This document shows positions 1 through 8,554 of a stretch of 64,000 bases of DNA, piece after piece. Each line of letters begins with the position of its first letter. The first letter of the stretch is position 1. The stretch spans positions 124,001-188,000 of the forward strand of contig NZ_CP047943.1 of assembly GCF_014279595.1 (NCBI RefSeq). Reading direction: 5' to 3'. Position numbers and translations under genes: made by a program. Under the pieces are notes generated by a model that was not told where the DNA came from, did not search any database, and saw only the letters and a program-made list of their open reading frames with translations. The stretch comes from Synechococcus sp. RS9909. GTDB lineage: Bacteria > Cyanobacteriota > Cyanobacteriia > PCC-6307 > Cyanobiaceae.

Positions 1-2
1 AG

Positions 3-203
3 ATCCGTCAGGCGCGCCTGCTGTCGGCCCAGACCCTGGAGTCGGCGAAGGTGCTGGTGCCGGCCAGCCCGGGCATCAAGCGGCTGCAGAGCATCATCTA
101 CACCCAGCTGCAGCGGGCCATGCTTGGCCAGATCAGCAGCGACGAGGCGGTTCAGGAGGCGGCGCTGCAGTGGAATCGCTACGCCGAGGCCCGCTGGCAC
201 TAG
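3..203 (+). CDS. C-terminal part of a sugar-type ABC transporter solute-binding protein (partial)
   Basis: This reading frame is open from the window edge to a TAG stop and gives the last 66 residues of a protein. The tail is amphipathic and helical, with a segment like MLGQISSDEAVQEAA followed by W-x5-A. That is the usual C-terminal end of family 1 extracellular solute-binding proteins, where a GxIS-x-EEAL-type helix closes the protein. Such proteins capture a substrate, often a sugar or polyol, in the periplasm and deliver it to an ABC permease. Only the tail is visible, so the substrate and even the exact family are tentative. The gene ends about 100 bases before the response-regulator gene and is on the same strand. 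Confidence 0.55.
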   Translation: MRQARLLSAQTLESAKVLVPASPGIKRLQSIIYTQLQRAMLGQISSDEAVQEAALQWNRYAEARWH

Positions 204-213
204 AGCGTTTTCT

Positions 214-222
214 TAAGATAAT
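214..222 (+). promoter_or_regulatory. Candidate -10 region upstream of rpaB
   Basis: The gap between the solute-binding protein and the response regulator contains an AT-rich island, ttaagataat, in otherwise GC-rich DNA. It includes overlapping -10-like hexamers (TAAGAT, GATAAT) about 85-90 bases before the response-regulator ATG. No convincing -35 hexamer is seen. This is a positional guess only. Confidence 0.3.
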
Positions 223-307
223 CGGAAGTCTCAAGGCCCTGTGATCGCTTCTCTCGTAATCGGTTTGCCCTGAACGGTAGGGTTGCGACTCCTCACGAGC
301 GGTTCGC

Positions 308-1078
308 ATGCCCGAAGCCGGGCCATCCAGCACGCCGAAGGCGACGATCCTTGTGGTGGATGACGAACCCGCCGTGCGGCGCGTGCTTGTGATGCGGCTG
401 CAGCTGGCCGGGTACCAGGTGATCTGCGCTGAAGATGGCGAGAAGGCGCTTGAGCTCTTCCACCGCGATAGCCCGGATCTGGTGGTGCTCGATGTGATGC
501 TGCCGAAGCTCGATGGCTTCGCGGTCTGCCGTCGACTGCGGGCTGAGTCCTGCGTGCCGATCATTTTCCTCTCCGCTCTGGAAGCGATTTCCGAGCGGGT
601 GGCCGGCCTGGATCTCGGCGCCGACGACTACCTGCCCAAGCCCTTCAGCCCCAAGGAGCTCGAAGCCCGGATCGCCTCGATCCTGCGCCGTATCGGCCGC
701 GGCTCCGCCACGGCGGAACCGCGTGAGGTGCCGGTGGGGCAGGGCGTGCTGCGCCTGGGTGATCTGATGGTGGACACCAACCGTCGCCAGGTGACCCGTG
801 GCAGTGAGCGTATTGCCCTCACCTACACCGAGTTCAGCCTGCTCGAACTGTTGTTCCGCGAGCCCGGCCGGGTGGTGCCTCGCGCTGAAATCCTGGAGCA
901 GCTCTGGGGCTATCCTCCCCGCCGCGCCGCTGATCTCCGTGTGGTGGATGTGTATGTGGCGCGGTTGCGGGGCAAGCTCGAGCCCGACCCGCGCAATCCG
1001 GAATTGATTCTCACCGTGCGGGGCATCGGCTATGCCTCCCAGCGCATGGGAGATCTTCCCCAGGTGGCAACCGGCTGA
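308..1078 (+). CDS. rpaB: OmpR/PhoB-family response regulator RpaB
   Basis: A two-domain DNA-binding response regulator of 256 residues. The receiver domain (about 13-130) has the acid pocket VVDDE (D18, D19), phosphoacceptor D62 in [12 protein letters not shown]89 in place of the usual Thr, and K111 in [12 protein letters not shown]. The C-terminal winged helix (about 145-250) carries [24 protein letters not shown] and [34 protein letters not shown]-type strings and the ending [11 protein letters not shown] are characteristic of cyanobacterial RpaB, the essential partner of the NblS/Hik33 kinase. That system controls high-light and photosystem genes. The ATG at 308 directly precedes a variable N-terminal tail. 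The next gene, lysS, follows in the same direction after 56 bases. Confidence 0.88.
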   Translation: MPEAGPSSTPKATILVVDDEPAVRRVLVMRLQLAGYQVICAEDGEKALELFHRDSPDLVVLDVMLPKLDGFAVCRRLRAESCVPIIFLSALEAISERVAGLDLGADDYLPKPFSPKELEARIASILRRIGRGSATAEPREVPVGQGVLRLGDLMVDTNRRQVTRGSERIALTYTEFSLLELLFREPGRVVPRAEILEQLWGYPPRRAADLRVVDVYVARLRGKLEPDPRNPELILTVRGIGYASQRMGDLPQVATG

Positions 1079-1134
1079 GGCACCGCCGCTGGCGAAGCGG
1101 TCGGGCAGGATGGCGCCCGACTGCTGAAGGCCCG

Positions 1135-2640
1135 TTGTCTGAGCTGCGCGACACCCGTTTAGAGAAGGCCAACGCTCTGCGGGAGCTGGGGCGGGAGCCC
1201 TATGCCCTGCGGTTTGAGCCCAGCCACCGCACGGCGCAGTTGCAGGCTGACCATGCCGACCTTGCCAATGGCGAGGAGCGCCAGCTGGAGGTGGCGGTGG
1301 CCGGCCGGGTGATGACCCGACGGGTGATGGGCAAACTCGCCTTCTTCACCCTGGCGGATGCCTCCGGCCCGATTCAGCTCTTTCTGGAGAAAGCCAGCCT
1401 CGGTGACGCCTTCGCCCAACTCACCTCCCTGGTGGATGCGGGGGATTGGATCGGGGTGCGGGGGATTCTGCGTCGCACCGATCGCGGTGAGCTGTCGGTG
1501 AAGGTGGCCGAGTGGCAGATGCTCACCAAGGCACTCCAGCCCCTCCCGGATAAATGGCATGGCCTGGCGGATGTGGAGAAGCGCTACCGGCAGCGATACC
1601 TCGATCTGATCGTCAGCCCCCAGTCGCGCGAGACCTTCCGGCGCCGCGCCCTGATGGTGAGTGCGATCCGGCGCTGGCTGGATGACCGCGATTTTCTCGA
1701 GATCGAGACGCCCGTGCTGCAGGCGGAGGCCGGTGGGGCGGAAGCGCGGCCGTTCATCACCCACCACAACACGCTCGATCTGCCCCTCTACCTGCGCATC
1801 GCCACCGAGCTGCATCTGAAGCGCCTGGTGGTGGGTGGCTTCGAACGGGTGTATGAGCTGGGGCGCATCTTCCGCAACGAAGGGGTCAGCACCCGCCACA
1901 ACCCGGAATTCACCTCCGTGGAGGTGTATCAGGCCTATGCCGACTACGTCGACATGATGAACCTCACCGAGCAGTTGATCGCCTCGGTGACCGAACAGAT
2001 CTGCGGCACCACCCGCATCACCTACCAGGGCACGGCGGTGGATCTGACGCCCCCCTGGCGCCGGGCGACGATGCATGAGCTCGTGCAGGAAGCCACAGGT
2101 CTCGATTTCACTGCGTTCACAGGCCCTGGAGCCGCCGGTCGCGACGCCGCCGCAGCGGCCATGGCCGCTGCGGGGTTGGAGGTGCCGGATGCGGCCGACA
2201 GCGTCGGTCGCCTGCTCAACGAAGCCTTTGAGCAACGGGTGGAGGCCACGCTGATCCAGCCCACGTTTGTGATCGACTATCCGATCGAGATCTCCCCGCT
2301 GGCCCGCAAGCACCGCAGCAAACCGGGCCTGGTGGAACGCTTCGAATTGTTCATCGTCGGTCGTGAGACCGCCAATGCCTTCAGTGAACTGATCGATCCC
2401 CTCGATCAACGCCAGCGACTCGAGGATCAGCAGGCCCGTCGGGCTGCAGGTGATGACGAAGCCCATGGGGTGGATGAGGATTTCCTCCAGGCCCTGGAGG
2501 TGGGCATGCCCCCCACCGGCGGCCTCGGGATCGGCATCGATCGGCTGGTGATGCTGCTCACCGACAGTGCTTCGATCCGCGATGTGATCGCCTTCCCGTT
2601 GCTGCGTCCCGAGGCCCGACCCGTCAGCATGGATAATTAG
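1135..2640 (+). CDS. lysS: Lysyl-tRNA synthetase, class II
   Basis: A 501-residue class II aminoacyl-tRNA synthetase that charges tRNA-Lys. The N-terminal OB-fold anticodon-binding domain covers about residues 50-150. The catalytic core shows motif 2 as [20 protein letters not shown] and motif 3 as [14 protein letters not shown]. The length matches the LysS family. The start is a TTG (1135) preceded by GAAGG at a suitable distance. No in-frame ATG gives the conserved [12 protein letters not shown]-type N-terminus. It lies 56 bases after rpaB on the same strand. A long open frame on the opposite strand across this gene is only a coding shadow. Confidence 0.95.
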   Translation: MSELRDTRLEKANALRELGREPYALRFEPSHRTAQLQADHADLANGEERQLEVAVAGRVMTRRVMGKLAFFTLADASGPIQLFLEKASLGDAFAQLTSLVDAGDWIGVRGILRRTDRGELSVKVAEWQMLTKALQPLPDKWHGLADVEKRYRQRYLDLIVSPQSRETFRRRALMVSAIRRWLDDRDFLEIETPVLQAEAGGAEARPFITHHNTLDLPLYLRIATELHLKRLVVGGFERVYELGRIFRNEGVSTRHNPEFTSVEVYQAYADYVDMMNLTEQLIASVTEQICGTTRITYQGTAVDLTPPWRRATMHELVQEATGLDFTAFTGPGAAGRDAAAAAMAAAGLEVPDAADSVGRLLNEAFEQRVEATLIQPTFVIDYPIEISPLARKHRSKPGLVERFELFIVGRETANAFSELIDPLDQRQRLEDQQARRAAGDDEAHGVDEDFLQALEVGMPPTGGLGIGIDRLVMLLTDSASIRDVIAFPLLRPEARPVSMDN

Positions 2641-2664
2641 ACCCAGTGGCTGGGTTCTCTTCCC

Positions 2665-2928
2665 ATGAGTGGTGAGCGCGTAGGTTTCCGCTTCAAGCAC
2701 GCCGATGCGGTGGTCAAGCGCAATCCCCAGGGGCGCTCCCGGCGCGGCTGGGTGATGGAGCCGGTGGAGCAGACCACCAGCCGTGGCACCAAGATGCCCG
2801 CTTACCGCATCCGTTGGCGCGACAGTGAACGACCTGAGATCGTGCTCCAGCACATGCTGATTGCCGATCCTGATCCCACCCCGCCGCCGGAGAATGTGAG
2901 CCTCGAACCACCGGCTCCCAAGGCCTGA
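2665..2928 (+). CDS. Conserved small protein, function unknown
   Basis: An 87-residue soluble basic protein located 24 bases after lysS. It contains a compact motif-rich core, GFRFKHADAVV, GRSRRGWV and RIRWRDSERPEIVLQHML, ending in a proline-rich acidic tail. I recall similar short proteins only from picocyanobacteria, with no known role. The core reads like a small beta-barrel or SH3-like fold, but that is inference. The stop codon abuts the stop of the convergent minus-strand gene at 2929 with no spacer. Confidence 0.7.
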   Translation: MSGERVGFRFKHADAVVKRNPQGRSRRGWVMEPVEQTTSRGTKMPAYRIRWRDSERPEIVLQHMLIADPDPTPPPENVSLEPPAPKA

Positions 2929-3414
2929 TCAGCTGAGACCCTGGCGGCGCCGCAGCTCCTCCAGTTCCTGTTGAGCTTCAAACAGGGCCCAGTCCTCATC
3001 CAGGCTCCGTCCCTGCTGTTGCTGGGAAGCGCTTCGGTGCAAGGCATCGAGTTGGTGGTCGAGATCCCGGAACTGCTGGCCGAGCTGGCCCAGTTCCTCC
3101 CACAGCTGCCGCCCCTGATCCATCAGGGTCTGCGTATGGGCTTCAGCCCGTCGTGCCAGATCCATGGCGCCGGCAGCGCGAGCTCGATCACTGCGGCCGC
3201 GCCAGTCGCGCACTTCCCGGGCCAGGCTGAGCAGCTGGCGGCGATGCTCCTGTGCCTGCTCCTGCAGTTGGCGGCGACGGCGTTGCAGGTCCTGTTGCCG
3301 GTCGTGCAGGTGCTGCTGGCGCAGCAGTTGATCCTGCTGAGGGTTGGAGCGCAGAAAGGCGTTGAGACGCTCCTCCAGGTTGCGTTCGAGTTGATCCAGC
3401 CAGCTGGGAGCCAT
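2929..3414 (-). CDS. Hercynine metabolism protein (accessory, coiled coil)
   Basis: A 161-residue protein rich in Gln, Arg, Leu and Glu. A long coiled coil is predicted over about residues 25-150 and there is no signal peptide or membrane segment. It is the last gene of a four-gene run on the minus strand headed by egtB and egtD. In picocyanobacteria short proteins in this position are annotated as hercynine metabolism proteins by neighbourhood, without a demonstrated activity. That name rests on my recollection of the family and on context. The sequence shows no catalytic motif. It could be a scaffold or partner of EgtB/EgtD. Confidence 0.65.
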   Translation of the reverse strand: MAPSWLDQLERNLEERLNAFLRSNPQQDQLLRQQHLHDRQQDLQRRRRQLQEQAQEHRRQLLSLAREVRDWRGRSDRARAAGAMDLARRAEAHTQTLMDQGRQLWEELGQLGQQFRDLDHQLDALHRSASQQQQGRSLDEDWALFEAQQELEELRRRQGLS

Positions 3415-3668
3415 CAGTCGGCCTCGGGGGCTGGGGAAGCCGCCGGGGTTGCCGGTGAGGTGATCAAGGGCGCTTCGATCTCCTGCTGCAGTGGTGTGAT
3501 CGCTCCGTCGCGGGAGCGCAGCAGCAATTGGGTGAGGCGGGCCACCGATCCCTCCCCGAGATCCAGTGCACTGAGCCGTTCAAAGGTCTGCCCGTAGAGC
3601 GTTTCCAGCTCTTCGATCAGGGATTCGCGCTGTTGGCGGATGGTGCGGCGCTGTTCCTCGCGACTCAT
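3414..3668 (-). CDS. Hercynine metabolism small protein
   Basis: An 84-residue protein. Its helical N-terminal half has MSREEQRRTIRQQRESLIEE and a following segment LYGQTFERLSALDLGEGSVARL. The C-terminal tail is rich in Ala, Pro and Ser and probably disordered. Its stop overlaps the start of the next gene by one base, which suggests translational coupling. It follows egtD by 46 bases on the same strand. The assignment to a hercynine-associated small-protein family is by remembered similarity and gene order. No enzymatic residues are recognisable. Confidence 0.65.
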   Translation of the reverse strand: MSREEQRRTIRQQRESLIEELETLYGQTFERLSALDLGEGSVARLTQLLLRSRDGAITPLQQEIEAPLITSPATPAASPAPEAD

Positions 3669-3714
3669 GGCTGTTTCTCGCGACGCATGGCAGCGGCGAT
3701 GACGGGATCAAACC

Positions 3715-4662
3715 TCAGTCTGCCGCTTCCAGCAGATGCAGGGAGAGGCTGTCGGCGGCGTCATGCCAGCGGGCTGCGCAGCGCCAGCCCGATTCCTTTG
3801 CCAGGGCTTCGGCCATCGCCGGGCTGTATTTGACGCTGTATTCCGTGACCAGGGGCTCCCCTGCCGCGAACTTCCACCGCTGGCCGTCGATGCTCACCTC
3901 TTGCTCACAGCAGCTGATCAGGGCCATTTCCACCCGGCTGTGGTCGGCTTGCCAGCGGGCCCGGTAGCGAAACCGCTCGGGGTTGAAATCCGCCTGCAGA
4001 TCCTGGTTCAGCCGTTGCAGCAGGTTGCGGGCGAAGGCGGCGGAGATCCCGGCAGCGTCGTTGTAGGCCGCCTCCAGCTGCTGGGCCGGCTTGGGATGGT
4101 CAAGGCCGAGCAACAAGGGGCCTCCCGCCAGCAGGTGGCGAAAGCGTTGCAGCAGCTGCACGGCCTCCTGCCGATTGAAATTGCCCAGGGAGCTGCCGGG
4201 GAAGAAGCCGAGCCGCTTCTGGCCCTCCAGCAGCGGATGGGGGGGCAGGGCGTCGAGTTGGCTGTGGTCGCAGCAGATGCCGAGCATCGGCACCCGGGGG
4301 TGGACCGGTTGGAGTGCGGCGAGCGCCTCGCGCAGATGGGAGGCGCTGATGTCGAGGGCGACATAGGCGGTCGGTTGCAGGGCCGCCAGCAGGGGCCCCA
4401 CCTTGCGGGCACTGCCGGCACCGAACTCCACGATCACCCCCGCACCGAGCCTGGTGGCGATCTCAGCAGCGCTGGCGTTGAGCAGGGCGATTTCGGTGCG
4501 GGTGAGGGTGTATTCCGGCTGCTCGCAGATCTGATCAAACAGGCGCGAGCCCTCGGCGTCGTAGAGAAACCAGGCCGGCAGCTGGCGGGGCTGACGTGCC
4601 ATGCCCTCGTGCACCAGTTGGTGCATGTCGGCGGCAGCGGGATGAAGATCGATCAGGTTCAT
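3715..4662 (-). CDS. egtD: L-histidine N(alpha)-methyltransferase EgtD
   Basis: A 315-residue SAM-dependent methyltransferase that trimethylates histidine to hercynine, the first step of ergothioneine-type betaine synthesis. The N-terminus has WFLYDAEGSRLFDQICEQPEYTLTRTE, typical of the EgtD/DUF2260 fold. The SAM site is IVEFGAGSARKV. Further family marks are FFPGSSLGNF and LGLDHPK. The ATG at 4662 was chosen because it overlaps the egtB stop as ATGA. A longer frame extends upstream but lies wholly inside egtB. The length matches the family (about 320 residues). Confidence 0.9.
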   Translation of the reverse strand: MNLIDLHPAAADMHQLVHEGMARQPRQLPAWFLYDAEGSRLFDQICEQPEYTLTRTEIALLNASAAEIATRLGAGVIVEFGAGSARKVGPLLAALQPTAYVALDISASHLREALAALQPVHPRVPMLGICCDHSQLDALPPHPLLEGQKRLGFFPGSSLGNFNRQEAVQLLQRFRHLLAGGPLLLGLDHPKPAQQLEAAYNDAAGISAAFARNLLQRLNQDLQADFNPERFRYRARWQADHSRVEMALISCCEQEVSIDGQRWKFAAGEPLVTEYSVKYSPAMAEALAKESGWRCAARWHDAADSLSLHLLEAAD

Positions 4663-5870
4663 CGGCACAAGCGCAGGCCGGAGGCCATCCAGCGCGAGGC
4701 GGGTGGGAAGAAATTGCGGTAGGTGAGGCGGCTGTGCCCCGCTGGGGTCCACCGGCTGCTGCCGCGCAACACAAACTGGGAGGTCATGAATTTGCCGTTG
4801 TATTCCCCCACGGCACCGGCTGCCGCCTGGAAGCCCGGATAGGGCCGATACGGACTGGCGGTCCATTGCCACAGCTCCCCGTGGGCTTGATGCAGCGCGC
4901 CGTTGAACTGCCGCGCCGCCACCTCCCATTCCGCTTCGCTGGGCAGTCGGGCGCCGGCCCAGCGGGCATAGGCGTCGGCCTCAAACCAACTGAGATGACG
5001 CACGGGACGCTCGGGCTGCAGCGGTTGGCGACCCGCCAGGGTGAATTCCCACAACCAGGGGCCTTCGGGGGCATCGCGGCGCCAGTAGCGCGGTGCCTGC
5101 CACTGCCGCTCCTGAAGCAGCGCCCAGCCCTCGCTCATCCATAGATCCGGTCGTCGGTAGCCGCCGTCCTCGATGAAGCGATGGAACTCGGCATTGGTCA
5201 CCAGCCGGTCCGCGATCGCGAACGGTTCCAGCCACACCCGATGGCGCGGCCCCTCGTTGTCGAAGTGGAAACCGTCGCAGCTGTGGCCGATCTCCACCAG
5301 GCCAGCGGTGGGCTCCAGCCAGCCAGGCCCATCCGCGGCTGCCTGGGTCCAGGTGACTGGCGTGGGCTGGTCGGCATCGCTGCGATACACCGGCTCCAGC
5401 GGCTGACGGCTGAAGCCATCGAGCAGGTCCATCAGCAGCAGCTCCTGGTGCTGCTGCTCGTGCTGCAGGCCCAGCTCCACCAACTCCAAGCAGTGGCGGT
5501 CGTTATTGCGGTTCAGCAACCGCTCCAGCGAGGCGTCGACCCGGCGGCGCCAGGTGAGCACCGCCTCGATCGTCGGTCGGCTGAGCAGACCGCGCTGCGG
5601 TCTCGGTTGCCGGGGGCCGATGGCGTCGTAATAGGAGTTGAACAGGTAGCCCCAGCGGCGATCCGCCGTCTCGTGCTCGGGCCAGAAGCGCTCCAGCACA
5701 AAGGTTTCGAAAAACCAGGTGGTGTGCGCCAGGTGCCATTTCGGCGGGCTCGCATCCGCCATGCCCTGCAGGCAGAGGTCCTCCGGCTGCAGCGGTTCGA
5801 TCAGGCGTTCGCTGCGGCGGCGCACCTCCAGCAACCGCGACAGCAGGGAAGGCAACGTGCTCAGCGGCAT
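4659..5870 (-). CDS. egtB: Hercynine oxygenase, ergothioneine-type sulfoxide synthase EgtB
   Basis: A 403-residue non-heme iron enzyme that joins a thiol (cysteine or gamma-glutamylcysteine) to hercynine with oxygen. The N-terminal DinB-like domain supplies the iron histidines: H49 in KWHLAHTTWFFE, and H137 and H141 in LQHEQQHQE. The C-terminal formylglycine-generating-enzyme-like domain (about 185-403) includes ARWAGARLPSEAEWEVAAR and VLRGSSRWTP. It is first in the egtB-egtD-accessory run, which runs away from the divergent kinase-like gene at 5927. No egtA, egtC or egtE is in the window. The final product is therefore not settled by the sequence. Confidence 0.9.
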   Translation of the reverse strand: MPLSTLPSLLSRLLEVRRRSERLIEPLQPEDLCLQGMADASPPKWHLAHTTWFFETFVLERFWPEHETADRRWGYLFNSYYDAIGPRQPRPQRGLLSRPTIEAVLTWRRRVDASLERLLNRNNDRHCLELVELGLQHEQQHQELLLMDLLDGFSRQPLEPVYRSDADQPTPVTWTQAAADGPGWLEPTAGLVEIGHSCDGFHFDNEGPRHRVWLEPFAIADRLVTNAEFHRFIEDGGYRRPDLWMSEGWALLQERQWQAPRYWRRDAPEGPWLWEFTLAGRQPLQPERPVRHLSWFEADAYARWAGARLPSEAEWEVAARQFNGALHQAHGELWQWTASPYRPYPGFQAAAGAVGEYNGKFMTSQFVLRGSSRWTPAGHSRLTYRNFFPPASRWMASGLRLCR

Positions 5871-5926
5871 GGCCTGCTGGTCATTCGGCGAGCCCCTTCT
5901 ACCATCAGCCCACTGCGGCGGGAACG

Positions 5927-8032
5927 ATGGAGATCGGCTCTGTGCTCGCGGAGCGTTATCGGATCGATCAGAAGCTGAGTGGTGCTGCGGCTGAGGCTGC
6001 AGCTGGCGTGGGTGCCACCGCTGGCTCAGCTCCCCAGGGGATCCTCTGGCGTGCGGCCGACACGCTCGCTGCCGATGCGCCCGTCGCCCTGCGTGAATTG
6101 CGCGATCCCGCCGCCCAGGCCCGTTTCCGGGCGATCTGGCCGGCGATGCAGGCGGTCTTGCACCCCCAGATTCCCCGCTTCGGTGGCCTGTTGGAGGAAC
6201 ACGGTGCCCTCTGGCTGGTGCGCGAGTGGCAGCAAGGTCAGAGCCTGCGCCAGATCCAGAGCCAGCGCAGGGAACGCCAGCTGGTGTTCGGCGCCGGGGA
6301 GGTGCTGCTGCTGCTGCGGCAGTTGCTGCCAGCCCTGGCCGTGCTCCATGGCCGTGAGCTCGTGCATGGGGATCTCAACCCGGGCAATCTGCTCCGCCGC
6401 GATCAGGACGGTCTGCCGGTGCTGATCGATTTCGGCCTGCTGCAGCAGGTGGGCCAGCAGCCGATCGCCGGAGCCACCGCCGGCTTTGCCCCTCGGGCCC
6501 AGGGGCGCGGCGAAGCGGCCGCGGCCTGGATGGATCTGCATGGCCTCGGGGTCACGGCCCTCACCCTGCTGAGCGGTCGTGCACCGGAGCAGCTGTTGGC
6601 TGAGGGGAGCGATCAGGCGAGTCCCTGGCGCCTGCCCGACAGCCTCAGCCTGGAGGCTCCTTTACGACGTGTGCTCGAGCGTCTGTTGAGCGAGCGTCAG
6701 GGCGAGCGTTTCGAGCAGGCCCGCGAGGCCTTGCAAGCGCTTCAGGCCGTGGCGATGCCGGAATCCACCGGTCCCCAGGCGCTCTCGGAGCGCACGGTGG
6801 TTCTGGCGCCGGTGGCGCCGATTCCCGTGCCGGTCCGGGAGACCACGCCTCCCGCCCTGCCGAGTCTGGAGCCTGAGCCTGCGGCAGCTGCTGAGGCCCC
6901 CGCGTCGCGCAGCCGGCCTCGGCAGGAGGAGCGTCAGCAGGCGGCGGAGGGGCGTCTCTGGCCTGTGGTGGCGGCACTGCTGATCTCCGCCGTGCTTGGA
7001 ACAGCGATCGGCTGGTTTCTGCTCAGCCGGGGCCGGGCCCCCGATCGCGCCCCTTCCACGGAGCGGGATGTGGTGGGGCGGGCGCCGACGGCAAGCCTGC
7101 CGCCGGCGGAGGTGGATCAGCGGCAGCAGCTGCTCAGCCGCCTTCGTGCGCTTCAGATCGACCGCAGCTGGTTCCTGCAGCTGGTGGATGCCAGCCTGCT
7201 GGCCCGCTTCCCGGAGCGGAACGGCCGCCTGCCCAGCGACTCGCTCGAGGATGCGCCGCTGCGCCGGGTCTGGAATGAGCTGGCGGAGGAATGGCTGGCC
7301 CGGGTGGAGCAGCTGCCACCGGATCTGCGCTCCCGCCTCGGCCGTCTCAAGGGAGCGGATTGGCAGAAACAACGGGAGGCCCTGACCGCACAGGGCGTCA
7401 ACCCCCGGGTGGTGGAGCAGCTGGTGAGTGCGTCGGCCCAGAATCTTCTGCCAGGGGTGGTGAGCGGCAGCAAGCCGCCGGAGCCCTATCTGCAGCTCTG
7501 GTATGCGGCGGCGATGCGAGGCCTGGCGGATGTGCAGATCGAAACCCTGAAGGCCAGGCCCGATGCGCCGGTGGTGCTCTCCAGCCGGGTGCCTTCGGGC
7601 GGCGCCCGTTTGATCACCATCCAGGTGCCGGCGGGCCGTCGTCTCGTGCTCGGCATCAACGGCACTCCCCTGATGCAGATGACGGTGTATGGCGCTGATG
7701 GTCAGGTGGCGGCGGAACGGGGCCCGCTGCGGGTGGTGACGCTGACGCCGGAGGCGGGCTCTCCGGTGCAGGTGTTGGTCACCAACGAGGGGGTCTCCTC
7801 CGGCCTGCTCACCCTCTCCTGCCGCGCCGATCGTCCGGCCCCGAAACCCCTGCCTGAGGTGGATCCGCAGCCGATTCCAGATCCAGCCACCGGCGCCCGC
7901 GGCTCCGTGGAGACGATGCCGGAACCGCCTGGCCCCAGGCCGGCGGGGATGCCGGAACCCATGGCTGAGCCTGCACCGCCGGCTGAGCCCGCTGCGCCAG
8001 ACACACCGCCAGGGGCTGCCGGAACTCAGTAG
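5927..8032 (+). CDS. Membrane-anchored serine/threonine kinase-like protein, possibly a pseudokinase
   Basis: A 701-residue protein with a kinase-like N-terminal domain (about 8-275), a Pro/Ala/Glu linker, one transmembrane helix (about 345-366) and an extracytoplasmic C-terminal part. The C-terminus has several repeated helical blocks and a Pro/Glu-rich tail. The catalytic loop HGDLNPGN (147-154, D149) and DFG (168-170) are present. The nucleotide-loop region has no clear GxGxxG, and the VAIK lysine is replaced by arginine (VALREL, R56). Hence it may be a pseudokinase or use a displaced lysine. It is divergent from egtB and convergent with smpB (9-base gap). Many cyanobacterial Spk-type kinases share the receptor layout. 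Function is unknown. Confidence 0.75.
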   Translation: MEIGSVLAERYRIDQKLSGAAAEAAAGVGATAGSAPQGILWRAADTLAADAPVALRELRDPAAQARFRAIWPAMQAVLHPQIPRFGGLLEEHGALWLVREWQQGQSLRQIQSQRRERQLVFGAGEVLLLLRQLLPALAVLHGRELVHGDLNPGNLLRRDQDGLPVLIDFGLLQQVGQQPIAGATAGFAPRAQGRGEAAAAWMDLHGLGVTALTLLSGRAPEQLLAEGSDQASPWRLPDSLSLEAPLRRVLERLLSERQGERFEQAREALQALQAVAMPESTGPQALSERTVVLAPVAPIPVPVRETTPPALPSLEPEPAAAAEAPASRSRPRQEERQQAAEGRLWPVVAALLISAVLGTAIGWFLLSRGRAPDRAPSTERDVVGRAPTASLPPAEVDQRQQLLSRLRALQIDRSWFLQLVDASLLARFPERNGRLPSDSLEDAPLRRVWNELAEEWLARVEQLPPDLRSRLGRLKGADWQKQREALTAQGVNPRVVEQLVSASAQNLLPGVVSGSKPPEPYLQLWYAAAMRGLADVQIETLKARPDAPVVLSSRVPSGGARLITIQVPAGRRLVLGINGTPLMQMTVYGADGQVAAERGPLRVVTLTPEAGSPVQVLVTNEGVSSGLLTLSCRADRPAPKPLPEVDPQPIPDPATGARGSVETMPEPPGPRPAGMPEPMAEPAPPAEPAAPDTPPGAAGTQ

Positions 8033-8041
8033 CGAGCCATC

Positions 8042-8536
8042 TCAGTAACGAGCAATGGCCGCTCGCGTTTCCTTTTTCAGCTGCTTCTCCTTCTCGGCGG
8101 CGCGCTTGTCGTGCAGCTTGCGGCCTTTGCCAAGGCCGATGGTCACCTTGATCCACGACCCCTGCAGGTGCATGTTCAGCGGGATCAGCGCCAGTCCCTT
8201 CTGGTCGAGCTGGCCCCGCAGCTTGTCGATTTCGCGCCGGTGGGCCAGCAGGCGCCGAACCCGCAGGGGGTCGTGGTTGTAGTAGCCGCTGGCGTGGCTG
8301 TGGGGGGCGATGTGCACGTTGTGCAGCTGCAGTTCGCCGTTGCGGATCAGGCAGAAGCCATCGCGCAGATTGGCCTGACCGGCCCGGATCGATTTCACTT
8401 CCGTGCCCACCAGCTCGATGCCGGTTTTCAGCGTTTCAAGAATCTCGTATTGATGACGCGCCAGGCGGTTGTCCGCCAGCAGACGGTTGGCCGCTGCCCT
8501 GGCTGCAGCGCTTTTCTTTCCTCCCCCCTTGGCCAT
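8042..8536 (-). CDS. smpB: SsrA-binding protein SmpB
   Basis: A 164-residue partner of tmRNA in trans-translation, which rescues stalled ribosomes. Family marks are [26 protein letters not shown] and [13 protein letters not shown]. There is also a basic C-terminal tail with [12 protein letters not shown] that contacts the decoding centre. The ATG at 8536 gives the usual MAKGGGKK start; a GTG one codon upstream is an alternative. A GGAGG-type ribosome site lies just before it on the minus strand. Only 18 bases separate this start from that of the divergent ruvB. Confidence 0.93.
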   Translation of the reverse strand: MAKGGGKKSAAARAAANRLLADNRLARHQYEILETLKTGIELVGTEVKSIRAGQANLRDGFCLIRNGELQLHNVHIAPHSHASGYYNHDPLRVRRLLAHRREIDKLRGQLDQKGLALIPLNMHLQGSWIKVTIGLGKGRKLHDKRAAEKEKQLKKETRAAIARY

Positions 8537-8554
8537 CACCGTTACCCTTCCTCC

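Noticed and set aside
1159-2853. 564-residue open frame on the minus strand across lysS
   Set aside because: It lies exactly over lysS. Its His/Gly/Gln-rich composition is the usual mirror of GC-rich coding sequence, and no domain is seen.
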